DNA from: Bacteroidota bacterium
GTDB lineage: Bacteria; Bacteroidota; Bacteroidia; Chitinophagales; Chitinophagaceae
Length of the DNA stretch: 10,298 nucleotides
Direction of reading: 5' to 3'
Assembly: GCA_021780705.1 (NCBI GenBank)
Contig: JAJXYG010000073.1
Coordinates: 1 to 10,298 of the forward strand
Both the position numbers and the translations under genes were made by a program. Under the pieces are notes generated by a model that did not search any database, was not told the DNA's origin, and saw nothing but the letters and a program-made list of their open reading frames with translations. Below, piece by piece: positions 1 through 6,943 of this stretch; position 1 is the first letter of the stretch; the number at the start of each line of letters is the position of its first letter.

Positions 1-206
1 AGGGCCTGCGGCCGGTACTGTATGACCAGCTGGCTGACCTTCTCATGAATCAGTTTCAGCCGCTCATAGGCATCCTTTTTGGCGGACAGCTTGAGTGCAT
101 CCATCTGGATCAGGGAGAGTCCGGATTCGGACACTTCAATAATTCCAAAGCCCATTAAAAGGGTACCGGGGTCAATCCCCAAAATGATTTTTGAATTTTT
201 ATGCAA
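1..206 (-). CDS. ruvC: Crossover junction endodeoxyribonuclease RuvC, N-terminal part (cut by window edge)
   Basis: RuvC is the nuclease that resolves Holliday junctions together with the RuvAB branch-migration motor. About 68 codons are visible on the minus strand. The translation contains the family's N-terminal motif ILGIDPGT, whose aspartate is the first catalytic metal ligand, followed by MGFGIIEV and a helix with YERLKLIHEKV, where RuvC normally reads YERL. The remaining catalytic acidic residues lie beyond the window edge. There is no ATG at the usual place. The most natural start is the TTG at 206, which puts six residues before IILGIDPGT; an in-frame GTG a little further upstream is the alternative. 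The gene is divergent from the flippase-like gene, with only 73 bases between them. Identity is confident; the exact start is not. Confidence 0.9.
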   Translation of the reverse strand, partial: MHKNSKIILGIDPGTLLMGFGIIEVSESGLSLIQMDALKLSAKKDAYERLKLIHEKVSQLVIQYRPQA

Positions 207-222
207 TTGAAGGCTAATTTTG
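190..222 (+). promoter_or_regulatory. Putative Bacteroidetes-type promoter for the flippase-like gene
   Basis: TAATTTTG at 215-222 matches the Bacteroidetes -7 consensus TAnnTTTG exactly, and TTTG at 190-193 is a -33 candidate with a 21-base spacer, slightly longer than the usual 19 or so. Transcription would begin near 229, about 50 bases before the ATG at 280. The -33 part lies inside the first codons of the divergent ruvC. This is motif matching only. Confidence 0.4.
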
Positions 223-279
223 ACTACCACAACCCATTGTCCACTTTTTAAAATTCTGGCAATTCCGGCTTGCAGCTGA

Positions 280-1278
280 ATGACGGTCTCTGGCAAAAAT
301 ATCAAAATAATATTCAAATTTATTATTGCTCCTTTGTTGGGGGTTTGGTTGTTTTACTCCCTTTATCAGCAGGTAAGACAACAACCCAATCTCCAGCATT
401 CCCTATCCTTGATTCGTTCGGTTCCGTTTGGAAAGGAAGCGCCGATTTTTTGGCTGGTGGTGGGGTTGAGCTTTTTGAACTGGGGTTTTGAGGCCAAAAA
501 ATGGCAGTTACTGGTCAGCACCATCCAATCCTTTTCTTTTTTGAGGGCCTTTAAATCGGTACTCAGCGGGATTACCCTTTCCCTGAATACGCCGAACCGG
601 ATGGGGGAATACGGGGGGCGGATCATTTATGTCGAAACCGGAAACCGGATCAAGGCCATTTCCCTTTCGATTGCAGGAAGCATCAGCCAGCTGATCATCA
701 CCCTGCTGTTGGGATGCATGGGACTCACCTATATGCTTTTCTTTCAGGGTGCCGGGGAAGTTACCCTGATGGGGCTGCCCGATTTCTGGCTCCGGATCCT
801 CCTTTATCTCAGCGTCATCATCACCCTGCTCCTGCTATTGTTCTTTTTCAGGCTTTCCTGGCTCATCCGGCTGGTGGAAAAGATTCCCGCCTCCGGGAAG
901 GTGGTGCAGTATATCAGTGTACTGGATCACTTTGATGCCAAATTATTGTTAAGGTTACTTTTTCTTTCTTTCCTTCGCTATATTGTCTTCGTCTTACAGT
1001 ATATATTAATGTTGCATGTCCTGCAGGTGGCCATTCCCTGGATGAGCGCATTCTGGATAATCACCATACTTTTTTTAGTTTTGGCAATTGTACCCTCATT
1101 TGCAATAGCAGATCTGGGTATCAGGGGAAAGTTCAGCGTGGAGTTGCTGGGGTTTTACAGTGCCAATACCATTGGTATCATCGGCACTACCTTTGGCATA
1201 TGGATGATTAACCTGTTCATCCCGGCACTAGCGGGAAGTTTGCTGATTCTGAACGTAAAATTTTTTAAAGACAAATAA
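280..1278 (+). CDS. Flippase-like integral membrane protein (lysylphosphatidylglycerol synthase TM-region family)
   Basis: A 332-residue polytopic membrane protein of the LPG-synthase TM / UPF0104 (AglD/YbhN-like) family, whose members are thought to move or modify lipids or lipid-linked glycans; the substrate here is unknown. Hydrophobic segments lie at about 10-28, 55-70, 125-155, 170-192, 222-250, 255-275 and 295-326. Two family landmarks are visible: TPNRMGEYGGR at 104-114, the usual TPGR-GE-GGR loop, and PSFAIADLGIRG at 272-283. The catalytic domain of true MprF enzymes is absent, so this is the membrane module alone. The start is well fixed, because a TGA in the same frame ends immediately before the ATG. 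The gene probably forms an operon with the DUF3108 gene 6 bases downstream. Confidence 0.85.
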   Translation: MTVSGKNIKIIFKFIIAPLLGVWLFYSLYQQVRQQPNLQHSLSLIRSVPFGKEAPIFWLVVGLSFLNWGFEAKKWQLLVSTIQSFSFLRAFKSVLSGITLSLNTPNRMGEYGGRIIYVETGNRIKAISLSIAGSISQLIITLLLGCMGLTYMLFFQGAGEVTLMGLPDFWLRILLYLSVIITLLLLLFFFRLSWLIRLVEKIPASGKVVQYISVLDHFDAKLLLRLLFLSFLRYIVFVLQYILMLHVLQVAIPWMSAFWIITILFLVLAIVPSFAIADLGIRGKFSVELLGFYSANTIGIIGTTFGIWMINLFIPALAGSLLILNVKFFKDK

Positions 1279-1284
1279 CCAAGT

Positions 1285-2073
1285 TTGAAAGCGATCACCA
1301 CTTTACTCATATTACTTCTTTCTTTTTCAACCAGAGCCGGAGATGAATTTTGTGGCATCACCAACACGGCGTTTAAGCCTGGTGAGGTGGTGACGATGCG
1401 GGTGTATTATACCACCCTGGGAATGTATGTAGGTGCCGGGGAAGCGGTTTTTTCCACCACTCTGGAGAAATTTAACGGCAAGACCGTATACCATTGCGTG
1501 GGTACCGGAAAGACCTTTCCCTTTTTTGACAATTTTTACCGGGTAAGGGACCGCTATGAGACCTATATTGATACTGCCACCATGCTTCCGCTCAAGTTCA
1601 TCCGGAACGTGGACGAAGGCGGGGTCAAGTTTTATGACAATGTCACCTTCAACCATGAAGCAGGCACTGCAGTAAGTGTCAAGGGGGTGTATAAGGTCGA
1701 TTATTGCATCCAGGATGTCATAAGTGCCACCTATTACGCGCGCAATATTGACTTCAACAAGTACAAGCCCGGGGACAAGATTCCCTTTGACATGTTCCTC
1801 GACAACCAGACCTACCATCTTTACCTGCGTTATGAAGGCAAGGAAAATATCAAAACCCGTTATGGAAAATTCAGGGCCATCAAATTCAAGCCGCTGCTGA
1901 TCAAAGGATCCATTTTCCAGGGCGGTGAGCAGATGAATGTCTGGATCAGTGACGACCCCAATCACCTGTTGCTCCGGGCGGAAAGTCCCATTTCGGTAGG
2001 TTCCATTAAAATGGACATGATGGGATACCGCGATCTGCGATACCCGCTTACTTCCCTGATCAGTTTTCGCTGA
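1285..2073 (+). CDS. Exported DUF3108 domain protein
   Basis: A 262-residue protein with a short N-terminal signal peptide: a lysine, then a leucine-rich core at about 4-14, with likely cleavage near RAG (17-19). The mature part is mostly beta-strand, with alternating hydrophobic residues and many aromatics, and matches the DUF3108 pattern: FKPGEVVTMRVYYTTLG near 30-46, then PLKFIRNVDEGG and YGKFRAIKFKPLL further on. DUF3108 proteins are predicted envelope proteins of unknown biochemical function. The gene begins with TTG at 1285, directly before the signal peptide; no in-frame ATG lies nearby. It follows the flippase-like gene by 6 bases, so the two are probably co-transcribed and may act together at the inner membrane and periplasm. 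That link is inference. No lipobox cysteine is present at the cleavage site. Confidence 0.8.
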   Translation: MKAITTLLILLLSFSTRAGDEFCGITNTAFKPGEVVTMRVYYTTLGMYVGAGEAVFSTTLEKFNGKTVYHCVGTGKTFPFFDNFYRVRDRYETYIDTATMLPLKFIRNVDEGGVKFYDNVTFNHEAGTAVSVKGVYKVDYCIQDVISATYYARNIDFNKYKPGDKIPFDMFLDNQTYHLYLRYEGKENIKTRYGKFRAIKFKPLLIKGSIFQGGEQMNVWISDDPNHLLLRAESPISVGSIKMDMMGYRDLRYPLTSLISFR

Positions 2074-2085
2074 GAAGACCGCTGC

Positions 2086-2280
2086 CTATTTTTTCTTTTT
2101 GTTTTCCAGGTATTTGATTCGTCCGAGCAGCAGGAAGCTGATTCCGGTGACCAGGTAGGTAGCAGAAAGGACATTGTCTTCAAAATGAGACAGGGTGATT
2201 CTCTTGATCTGTTCCTTGATAAAATAATAGACGATCAATCCCAGGCAGATTGCCAAAATAAAAACCAACAATTTTTTCAT
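2086..2280 (-). CDS. Small two-helix membrane protein, function unknown
   Basis: A 64-residue protein that I do not recognise. It has an N-terminal hydrophobic helix at about 3-21, a charged amphipathic middle (KEQIKRITLSHFEDN), a second hydrophobic stretch at about 39-53, and a lysine-rich tail ending KKKK. Both termini carry positive charge, which suggests that they face the cytoplasm with a short outer loop. It starts with ATG 25 bases after the stop of the MBL-fold gene and is likely the last gene of the leftward cluster. Its stop is only 12 bases from the stop of the convergent DUF3108 gene. The plus-strand T-run at 2089-2104 is simply its lysine codons read backwards. The chance that it is a real gene is good but not certain. 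Confidence 0.6.
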   Translation of the reverse strand: MKKLLVFILAICLGLIVYYFIKEQIKRITLSHFEDNVLSATYLVTGISFLLLGRIKYLENKKKK

Positions 2281-2305
2281 TTTTATTTTTAATTCCGTCA
2301 GAATT

Positions 2306-3145
2306 TTACAAGTCTTCCAGCCGGAGCACCTCCTTGCTTCGTACCCCCCTTTCCGTCATCTGCAGGCTGCAAACTTCCACGACCGGATCATGCTCGAAAA
2401 ACAGGAGGTAGTCTCCCTGTACCGCTTCCTCCAGGAATTCCTTTTTTTCCACCATCGTATCCAATGGCCGGGTATCATAGGCCATCACATAGGGGATCGG
2501 GACATGGGAAAGTGAAGGAATCAGGTCTGCCATATAGACCAGGGTTCTTCCCTTGTATTTCAGTTGGGGAAGCATCATGGATTCCGTATGGCCATTGACA
2601 AACCGGATGGAAAAATCCCGGGCAAATTCAATTCCCTGCGTCGTATCCACAAATTGCAATTGGCCACTTTCCCGGATGGGAAGAATGTTTTCCTTCAGGA
2701 AGCTGGCCTTTTCCCGGTCATTGGGTGTGACCGCCCATTGCCAGTGTTTTTCATTGCTCCAAAAGATGGCATTGGGAAAAGCAGGCACCAGTTGATCTCC
2801 CTGACGCATAATCGAACCACCGCAATGGTCGAAGTGCAGGTGGGTGAGGAATACATCGGTGATATCCTCCCTGGTAAATCCATGCCGGGCCAGTGACCCG
2901 TCCAGGGTATCGGTGCCATTGAGATAATAATGACTGAAAAATTTTGAGTCCTGTTTGTCGCCCATTCCGTTGTCTACCAGGATCAGCCTGCCTTCAGATT
3001 CAATCAGAAGGCAGCGCAGGGCCCAGTTACACATGTTGTGCTCATCGGAAGGATTGAGTTTTGACCAGATGCTTTTGGGTACTACTCCGAACATGGCTCC
3101 CCCATCCAATTTGAAATATCCTGCGTTGATGGTATATAATTGCAT
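2306..3145 (-). CDS. Metallo-beta-lactamase-fold hydrolase (lactonase-like subgroup)
   Basis: A 279-residue soluble protein with the complete dinuclear metal-binding signature of the MBL fold: THLHFDHCGG, giving His102, His104, Asp106 and His107, then His186 in GHTES, Asp207 in MADL and His252 in FEHDP. The early strand LILVDNGMGD (54-63) is typical as well. The layout resembles the AHL-lactonase-like branch, in which a long N-terminal arm precedes the HxHxDH motif. That branch is broad and the substrate cannot be read from sequence. No signal peptide is seen, so the protein is probably cytoplasmic. It starts 6 bases after the stop of the MFS transporter gene, which implies co-transcription and perhaps hydrolysis of something the transporter handles. 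All metal ligands are intact, so it should be active. Confidence 0.9.
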   Translation of the reverse strand: MQLYTINAGYFKLDGGAMFGVVPKSIWSKLNPSDEHNMCNWALRCLLIESEGRLILVDNGMGDKQDSKFFSHYYLNGTDTLDGSLARHGFTREDITDVFLTHLHFDHCGGSIMRQGDQLVPAFPNAIFWSNEKHWQWAVTPNDREKASFLKENILPIRESGQLQFVDTTQGIEFARDFSIRFVNGHTESMMLPQLKYKGRTLVYMADLIPSLSHVPIPYVMAYDTRPLDTMVEKKEFLEEAVQGDYLLFFEHDPVVEVCSLQMTERGVRSKEVLRLEDL

Positions 3146-3151
3146 AATGAA

Positions 3152-4471
3152 TTAAGCCGGCTGCCACTCCATTTGGCGTTTTGGAATAAATATGAATATA
3201 ATAAAGGAAATCAAAAAATAGGTCATCAGGAAAAGGACTGCGTTTCTCATTCCCCCCAGTCCCTCGGTAACCAGTCCGAAGGTAGCTGTACCGATCACCG
3301 TACTGACCTTGTCACATACATCATAAAAACTGAAATAGGAAGCGGTATCCCGGGTTGGCGGCATCAGCTTGGAATAGGTAGAGCGGGATAGCGACTGAAT
3401 CCCTCCCATGACCAGGCCCACGACTGCTGCCAGCACATAAAATTCCATGGGGGTATATACATAATAGGCCGAGACGCATATGGCAATCCATATCAAAACT
3501 CCCACCATGAGTACCTTGATGTTGCCGATTTTTCCGGAAAAGTAGGCAAACAGGTAGGATCCTGCTATGGCGACCAGCTGAATGATCAGGATGGTAGCCA
3601 TCAGCTTTCCGGCATTGCTGGCATCCGTTTCAGCATTCCCCGTATCGGGAAAGATTTCCTGCTTGGCAAAAAGCGCAGCGGAATACATCACCGTTTCCAC
3701 CCCCATACCGAGGAAGAAAAAGGCAATCAAAAACCGCTTGAGTACTTTCTGGTCTTTCAGTTCTTTCCATACCTTACGAAGTTCCGCATATCCTTTGGTC
3801 AGAAAATTATGGCTTTTGGAAACCGGATTGGGAGTCGTTTTGGGAAGGACCGCAAAGGTAAACTGGGCAAATCCCATCCACCATATTCCGGTAAGCAGGA
3901 AGGAAATCTGTATAGCCTTGTCGGTGGTGGCCACCCCGAAAAGGGCCGGCTTGGTTACCAGGATGAGGCAGAAAAGAAGCAGCAGCACACTGCCAATATA
4001 ACCCAGTGCAAAACCTTTGGCACTTACCTTGTCCTGGTCCTTCACTTCAGCGATCTCGGGCAGAAAGGCATTGTAGAATACCAGGCTGCCCCCAAAACCC
4101 ACCGATGCCAGAATAAAAAGATCTACTCCCAATTGAGGGTTCGTGCGGTGGAAAAAATACATGGCACAGCAACTGATCGACCCGAGGTAGCAAAAAAACT
4201 GCATGAACCCCTTTTTATTCCCGAAGGAATCCGCAATGGAGGAGAGCAGGGGAGAAAATACCGCTACGATCATAAAGGAGAATGCCACGGCATAATTATA
4301 CAGGGCAGAGGGTTGGTCGAATGTCCTTCCCATATACCGGATATGCTTTCCTTCGGTCACGCTTGCATAATAAGCCGGGAAGATGGAAGAGGTAATTACC
4401 AGGGAATAGACGGAATTGGCCCAATCGTACATGGCCCAGCCATTGATCACCTTTTTGGATGCTGTTTGCAT
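3152..4471 (-). CDS. MFS transporter, UMF1 / Atg22-like family
   Basis: A 439-residue major-facilitator protein with about twelve hydrophobic segments. Family marks are GWAMYDWANSVYSLVI at the N-terminus, FYNAFLPEI in the first half, and GGIQSLSRSTYSKLMPP followed by YFSFYDVCDK in the second half. These are characteristic of UMF1 proteins, relatives of the yeast vacuolar effluxer Atg22, whose bacterial substrates are not established. The ATG at 4471 is chosen because it places the conserved WAMYDWANS about a dozen residues from the start; an in-frame TTG at 4501 would add ten residues with no family support. It lies 97 bases after uppP and 6 bases before the MBL-fold gene. A direction of transport cannot be inferred. 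Confidence 0.88.
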   Translation of the reverse strand: MQTASKKVINGWAMYDWANSVYSLVITSSIFPAYYASVTEGKHIRYMGRTFDQPSALYNYAVAFSFMIVAVFSPLLSSIADSFGNKKGFMQFFCYLGSISCCAMYFFHRTNPQLGVDLFILASVGFGGSLVFYNAFLPEIAEVKDQDKVSAKGFALGYIGSVLLLLFCLILVTKPALFGVATTDKAIQISFLLTGIWWMGFAQFTFAVLPKTTPNPVSKSHNFLTKGYAELRKVWKELKDQKVLKRFLIAFFFLGMGVETVMYSAALFAKQEIFPDTGNAETDASNAGKLMATILIIQLVAIAGSYLFAYFSGKIGNIKVLMVGVLIWIAICVSAYYVYTPMEFYVLAAVVGLVMGGIQSLSRSTYSKLMPPTRDTASYFSFYDVCDKVSTVIGTATFGLVTEGLGGMRNAVLFLMTYFLISFIIFIFIPKRQMEWQPA

Positions 4472-4568
4472 AATTGATGGTAAGAGCGTCCAAATTACCA
4501 AAATTTGTCCGCAAAGCGCCCAATCCCTGATTCTTTTCAGGCAGTGGGGCAGGAAGGCAGGCAGCAGA

Positions 4569-5363
4569 TTACCCGTTCAGGTATCCGGCCAGTATGAGCA
4601 CGAGAAGTACAGCCCCTACCACCGTCCGGTAGACCCCCCATACCTTGAAGCCATGTTTTTTAAGCATGGTAATAAAAAACTTGATGGCCAGCAAAGCCAC
4701 CACAAAGGCCACCAGATTTCCGATCACCAGGGCTTCCATCTGGCTCGAGGTAAAGCTGCCGCTGGTTCTGAGGTATTTGAATATTTTATAGGCAGTAGCC
4801 GCAAACATGGTAGGTACGGCCAAAAAGAAAGAAAATTCCGCTGAGGCACTTCGGGTCAGCTTTTGCTGCATTCCCCCGATTATGGATGCGGCACTGCGGC
4901 TCACTCCAGGGATCATCGCAATACACTGCCAGATGCCAATAATAAATCCGCGGGCATAACTGACTTCCTTTTCATCATGTATGGTGGGGTTCTTGAAGAA
5001 ATTATCGACAAAGATGAGTACCACCCCTCCTGCAAGCATGGTGATGGCCACCGTCAGTGAGCTCTCAAGCAGGCTGTCAATCAGGGAGGAAAACAATAAT
5101 CCCAGGATCAGGGCCGGAATTACGGCCACGATAAGTTTCACATAAAACTGCCACCTTGAAAAATCAAAGAACTTTTTCCAATAAAGTACTACCACCGAGA
5201 GGATGGCGCCGAGCTGAATGGCTACCGTGAACACCGTATTGAATTCATTGTCGCTCATCTTCAGAATCTTTTCGGCGATGATCATATGCCCCGTGGAAGA
5301 AATGGGAATGAATTCGGTAATCCCTTCGATTATTCCGATTACGATAGTCTGAAATAGGGTCAT
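4569..5363 (-). CDS. uppP: Undecaprenyl-diphosphatase UppP (BacA family)
   Basis: UppP removes a phosphate from undecaprenyl diphosphate at the membrane, regenerating the carrier lipid for peptidoglycan and surface glycans; overproduction gives bacitracin resistance. The 264-residue translation carries both catalytic motifs: EGITEFIPISSTGH at 13-26, with Glu13, Glu17 and His26, and PGVSRS at 152-157, with Arg156. The length and seven to eight hydrophobic segments fit the family. The ATG at 5363 is preferred over a longer reading from 5405, since TLFQTIVIGIIEG is the usual family N-terminus and the longer version would run close to the upstream terminator. A near-match to the -7 box (TTAATTTG on the minus strand, 5390-5383) lies just upstream and may supply its own promoter. 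The gene belongs with DUF3098 and ftsX in the envelope block. Confidence 0.95.
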   Translation of the reverse strand: MTLFQTIVIGIIEGITEFIPISSTGHMIIAEKILKMSDNEFNTVFTVAIQLGAILSVVVLYWKKFFDFSRWQFYVKLIVAVIPALILGLLFSSLIDSLLESSLTVAITMLAGGVVLIFVDNFFKNPTIHDEKEVSYARGFIIGIWQCIAMIPGVSRSAASIIGGMQQKLTRSASAEFSFFLAVPTMFAATAYKIFKYLRTSGSFTSSQMEALVIGNLVAFVVALLAIKFFITMLKKHGFKVWGVYRTVVGAVLLVLILAGYLNG

Positions 5364-5400
5364 GGCAGGTGTAGTTGAATCACAAATTAACAGGAAAATA

Positions 5401-5433
5401 CACAAAAACGGGCGGTGAAAATTCTACCGCCCG
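5401..5433 (-). terminator. Rho-independent terminator after the DUF3098 gene
   Basis: On the minus strand a perfect 8-base-pair stem, CGGGCGGT with ACCGCCCG (5409-5416 and 5426-5433), encloses a 9-base loop and is followed directly by TTTTTGTG. The T-run is on the minus-strand side only, so it terminates leftward transcription coming from ftsX and DUF3098. It lies 17 bases after the DUF3098 stop and about 40 bases before the uppP start. Confidence 0.8.
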
Positions 5434-5450
5434 CAATAATTTGATTGGAT

Positions 5451-5747
5451 TTACTTGGGTTTTTTCATAATGGCGAATATCTCCACTACAAATCCCGCTA
5501 TAATCAGTATAGGGGCCACCGTAATCCTCACGGGGCTGTATATCACATTATCATTGAACACATTGGGATCGGGGCTCTTCCCTCCCGCCATCAGGAAAAA
5601 TCCCAGGGCCAGGATCACCGCCCCAATGATCATCCATTTATAATTTTCTTTCCCGAAAAGAAAGTCGGGCTGAGGTTTGGCAGGTGCTTGGGCCACCGGG
5701 GCTTTTTGAGCTGCAGGGGTAGCCTTGGTGATGGGTTGTGTTTTCAT
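5451..5747 (-). CDS. DUF3098 family small membrane protein
   Basis: A 98-residue protein with an Ala/Pro/Gln-rich N-terminal tail (1-27), the conserved block FLFGKENYKWMIIG, a first membrane helix at about 38-54, the motif MAGGKSPDPNVFN at 53-65, and a second helix at about 75-95 beginning at RITVAPI. This is the full DUF3098 pattern, a Bacteroidetes family of unknown function. Both ends are likely cytoplasmic, with the SPDPNVFN loop outside. It follows ftsX by 34 bases, so the two are probably co-transcribed, and it ends just before a strong terminator. Its constant company with ftsX suggests a role in the same division or wall process; that is inference from gene order. Confidence 0.9.
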   Translation of the reverse strand: MKTQPITKATPAAQKAPVAQAPAKPQPDFLFGKENYKWMIIGAVILALGFFLMAGGKSPDPNVFNDNVIYSPVRITVAPILIIAGFVVEIFAIMKKPK

Positions 5748-5781
5748 TGCTGTATTCTTTTATAAAAATCGATTTCATGTA

Positions 5782-6660
5782 TTAATAAAGATCATCCAGT
5801 TTCATCTTAAGGTATTTCACTACTGAACGGTGGGTACTGATCAGGGTGATGGAAAGCCCCAGCAGGATGATCCCTGCAAAAATCAGCATCATGTTGCGTG
5901 TATCGTGCAGCAACCTCAGATAGGGCACAAATTTCTCGGAAAGGGTGATAAATCCCACCATCAGTCCGATCGCAATTCCGGAAGCAATCAGCCCGTTGAT
6001 CAGCGCCCTCCCATCGAGCGGCCGGGCAATGAAGCCCCGGGTCGCGCCCACCATCTGCATCGTTTTGATCAGGAACCGGTTGCTGTACATGGCCAGCCTG
6101 ATGGTATTGTCAATGGATACAATGACCAGGAGGGAAAGTATGATTGCCACTACCAGCAATACAATGGTGCTGGTTTTCACAAACTGGCTCACCCCGGCCA
6201 CGGTAGCCTTGGGGGTTTGAAATTCAGAGACCACAGTAGGGAAGGTCGAGCGCAAATCGTTTTCTATTTTGCTGAGACTGTCCTTATCCACGTAATTGGC
6301 TTTCACATAGAAGTCAATACTTTCCGGCAACGGGTTATTGATCGCCAGTTTCTTCCAAAGCGTATCGTTTTCCTGGTTGTATTTTTCGATAGCTTCCTCC
6401 CGGGTTGTATAATGCACGTTGACCGCATAAGGCAGGCTGTCTATGAAGTTCTTGACAGAATCGATTTGTTTGGAACTTGAAGTCCGGTAGAGGTACGCGT
6501 GCAATTGAATATTTTCCTTGAAATAATCTCCGGTCTTCTTGATATTCAGAAAGATCCAACCCACCACTCCAAACAGGAACAATACCAGCGACACCCCAAT
6601 AATGGCATACACATAAGAGGGTTTCCCCCGTTTGGCTGAAGCTTTTCCGATCTGAGACAT
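5782..6660 (-). CDS. ftsX: Cell division protein FtsX
   Basis: FtsX is the membrane half of the FtsEX complex, which couples ATP hydrolysis by FtsE to activation of peptidoglycan hydrolases at the septum. The 292-residue protein shows the standard arrangement: cytoplasmic tail, TM1 at about 17-39, an extracytoplasmic domain at about 41-163, then TM2 (164-184), TM3 (221-243) and TM4 (257-275) forming the FtsX permease module, with LIKTMQMVGATRGFI at 197-211 as the cytoplasmic coupling region. The ATG at 6660 is chosen; a longer in-frame version from 6738 would cover a promoter-like box and add residues with no family match. ftsE is not adjacent, and must lie outside this window. The gene heads the leftward block and is divergent from leuS. 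Confidence 0.93.
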   Translation of the reverse strand: MSQIGKASAKRGKPSYVYAIIGVSLVLFLFGVVGWIFLNIKKTGDYFKENIQLHAYLYRTSSSKQIDSVKNFIDSLPYAVNVHYTTREEAIEKYNQENDTLWKKLAINNPLPESIDFYVKANYVDKDSLSKIENDLRSTFPTVVSEFQTPKATVAGVSQFVKTSTIVLLVVAIILSLLVIVSIDNTIRLAMYSNRFLIKTMQMVGATRGFIARPLDGRALINGLIASGIAIGLMVGFITLSEKFVPYLRLLHDTRNMMLIFAGIILLGLSITLISTHRSVVKYLKMKLDDLY

Positions 6661-6707
6661 ACGCGTTAGACGAAAATAAAATGAATCTTGGTTTCTGTTG
6701 CTATCGG

Positions 6708-6715
6708 CAAAAATA
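6708..6715 (-). promoter_or_regulatory. ftsX: Putative -7 promoter box for ftsX
   Basis: On the minus strand this reads TATTTTTG, an exact match to the Bacteroidetes TAnnTTTG box. It would start transcription near 6702, about 40 bases before the ftsX ATG. No good -33 element is seen at the expected distance, so the call rests on one motif in an AT-rich stretch. Confidence 0.3.
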
Positions 6716-6820
6716 AAGGATTTTGGCCGCTCCGACACTTCCTGTGAAATGGCATCCTGCTAATGTAGAATTCCGGTTGGAATACGGCAACAATCTCCCT
6801 ATCAATAACAATTCTTTCAC

Positions 6821-6896
6821 AATTCCGGCCGCTGGTGTCAGGGACCCGAGGCCGTCTGGCCGGATTACGGAAACCCCCGGGGGCAGCGGCAGGATT
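6821..6896. repeat. GC-rich imperfect inverted repeat containing a perfect 10-base palindrome
   Basis: GCCGCTG at 6828-6834 is the exact reverse complement of CAGCGGC at 6884-6890. After one mismatch the match continues outward with TCC and GGA, then two further A-T pairs across a one-base bulge, giving arms of about 13 bases around a 49-base interior. Inside are CCCCCGGGGG (6874-6883), GGCC-GTCT-GGCC, and a competing CCGGCC/GGCCGG pair. The segment is clearly richer in G and C than its flanks. It may be a structured RNA element, a protein site or a remnant of a small repeat element. Confidence 0.55.
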
Positions 6897-6935
6897 CCGG
6901 TCTGAGGGTTTTTCCCAGGTTTTGGGGAGGTTTAG

Positions 6936-6943
6936 TATTTTTG
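6936..6943 (+). promoter_or_regulatory. leuS: Putative -7 promoter box for leuS
   Basis: TATTTTTG exactly matches TAnnTTTG. Transcription would begin near 6950 and give a leader of about 170 bases before leuS. A TTTTG lies upstream at 6920-6924, but the spacer is only 11 bases, too short for a normal -33 element, so support is modest. Confidence 0.28.

Noticed and set aside
1327..1965. A 212-codon open frame on the minus strand opposite the DUF3108 gene
   Set aside because: It lies wholly within the DUF3108 gene, which has a signal peptide and family motifs; the antisense translation shows none.
4526..4541. CCTGA/TCAGG hairpin between uppP and the MFS gene as a terminator
   Set aside because: The stem is only 5 bp and no T-run follows it on the minus strand.
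6723..6905. A 60-codon plus-strand open frame in the ftsX-leuS gap
   Set aside because: It begins over the presumed ftsX promoter and runs into the GC-rich inverted repeat; the peptide is Pro/Gly/Arg-rich and has no hallmark of a real protein.
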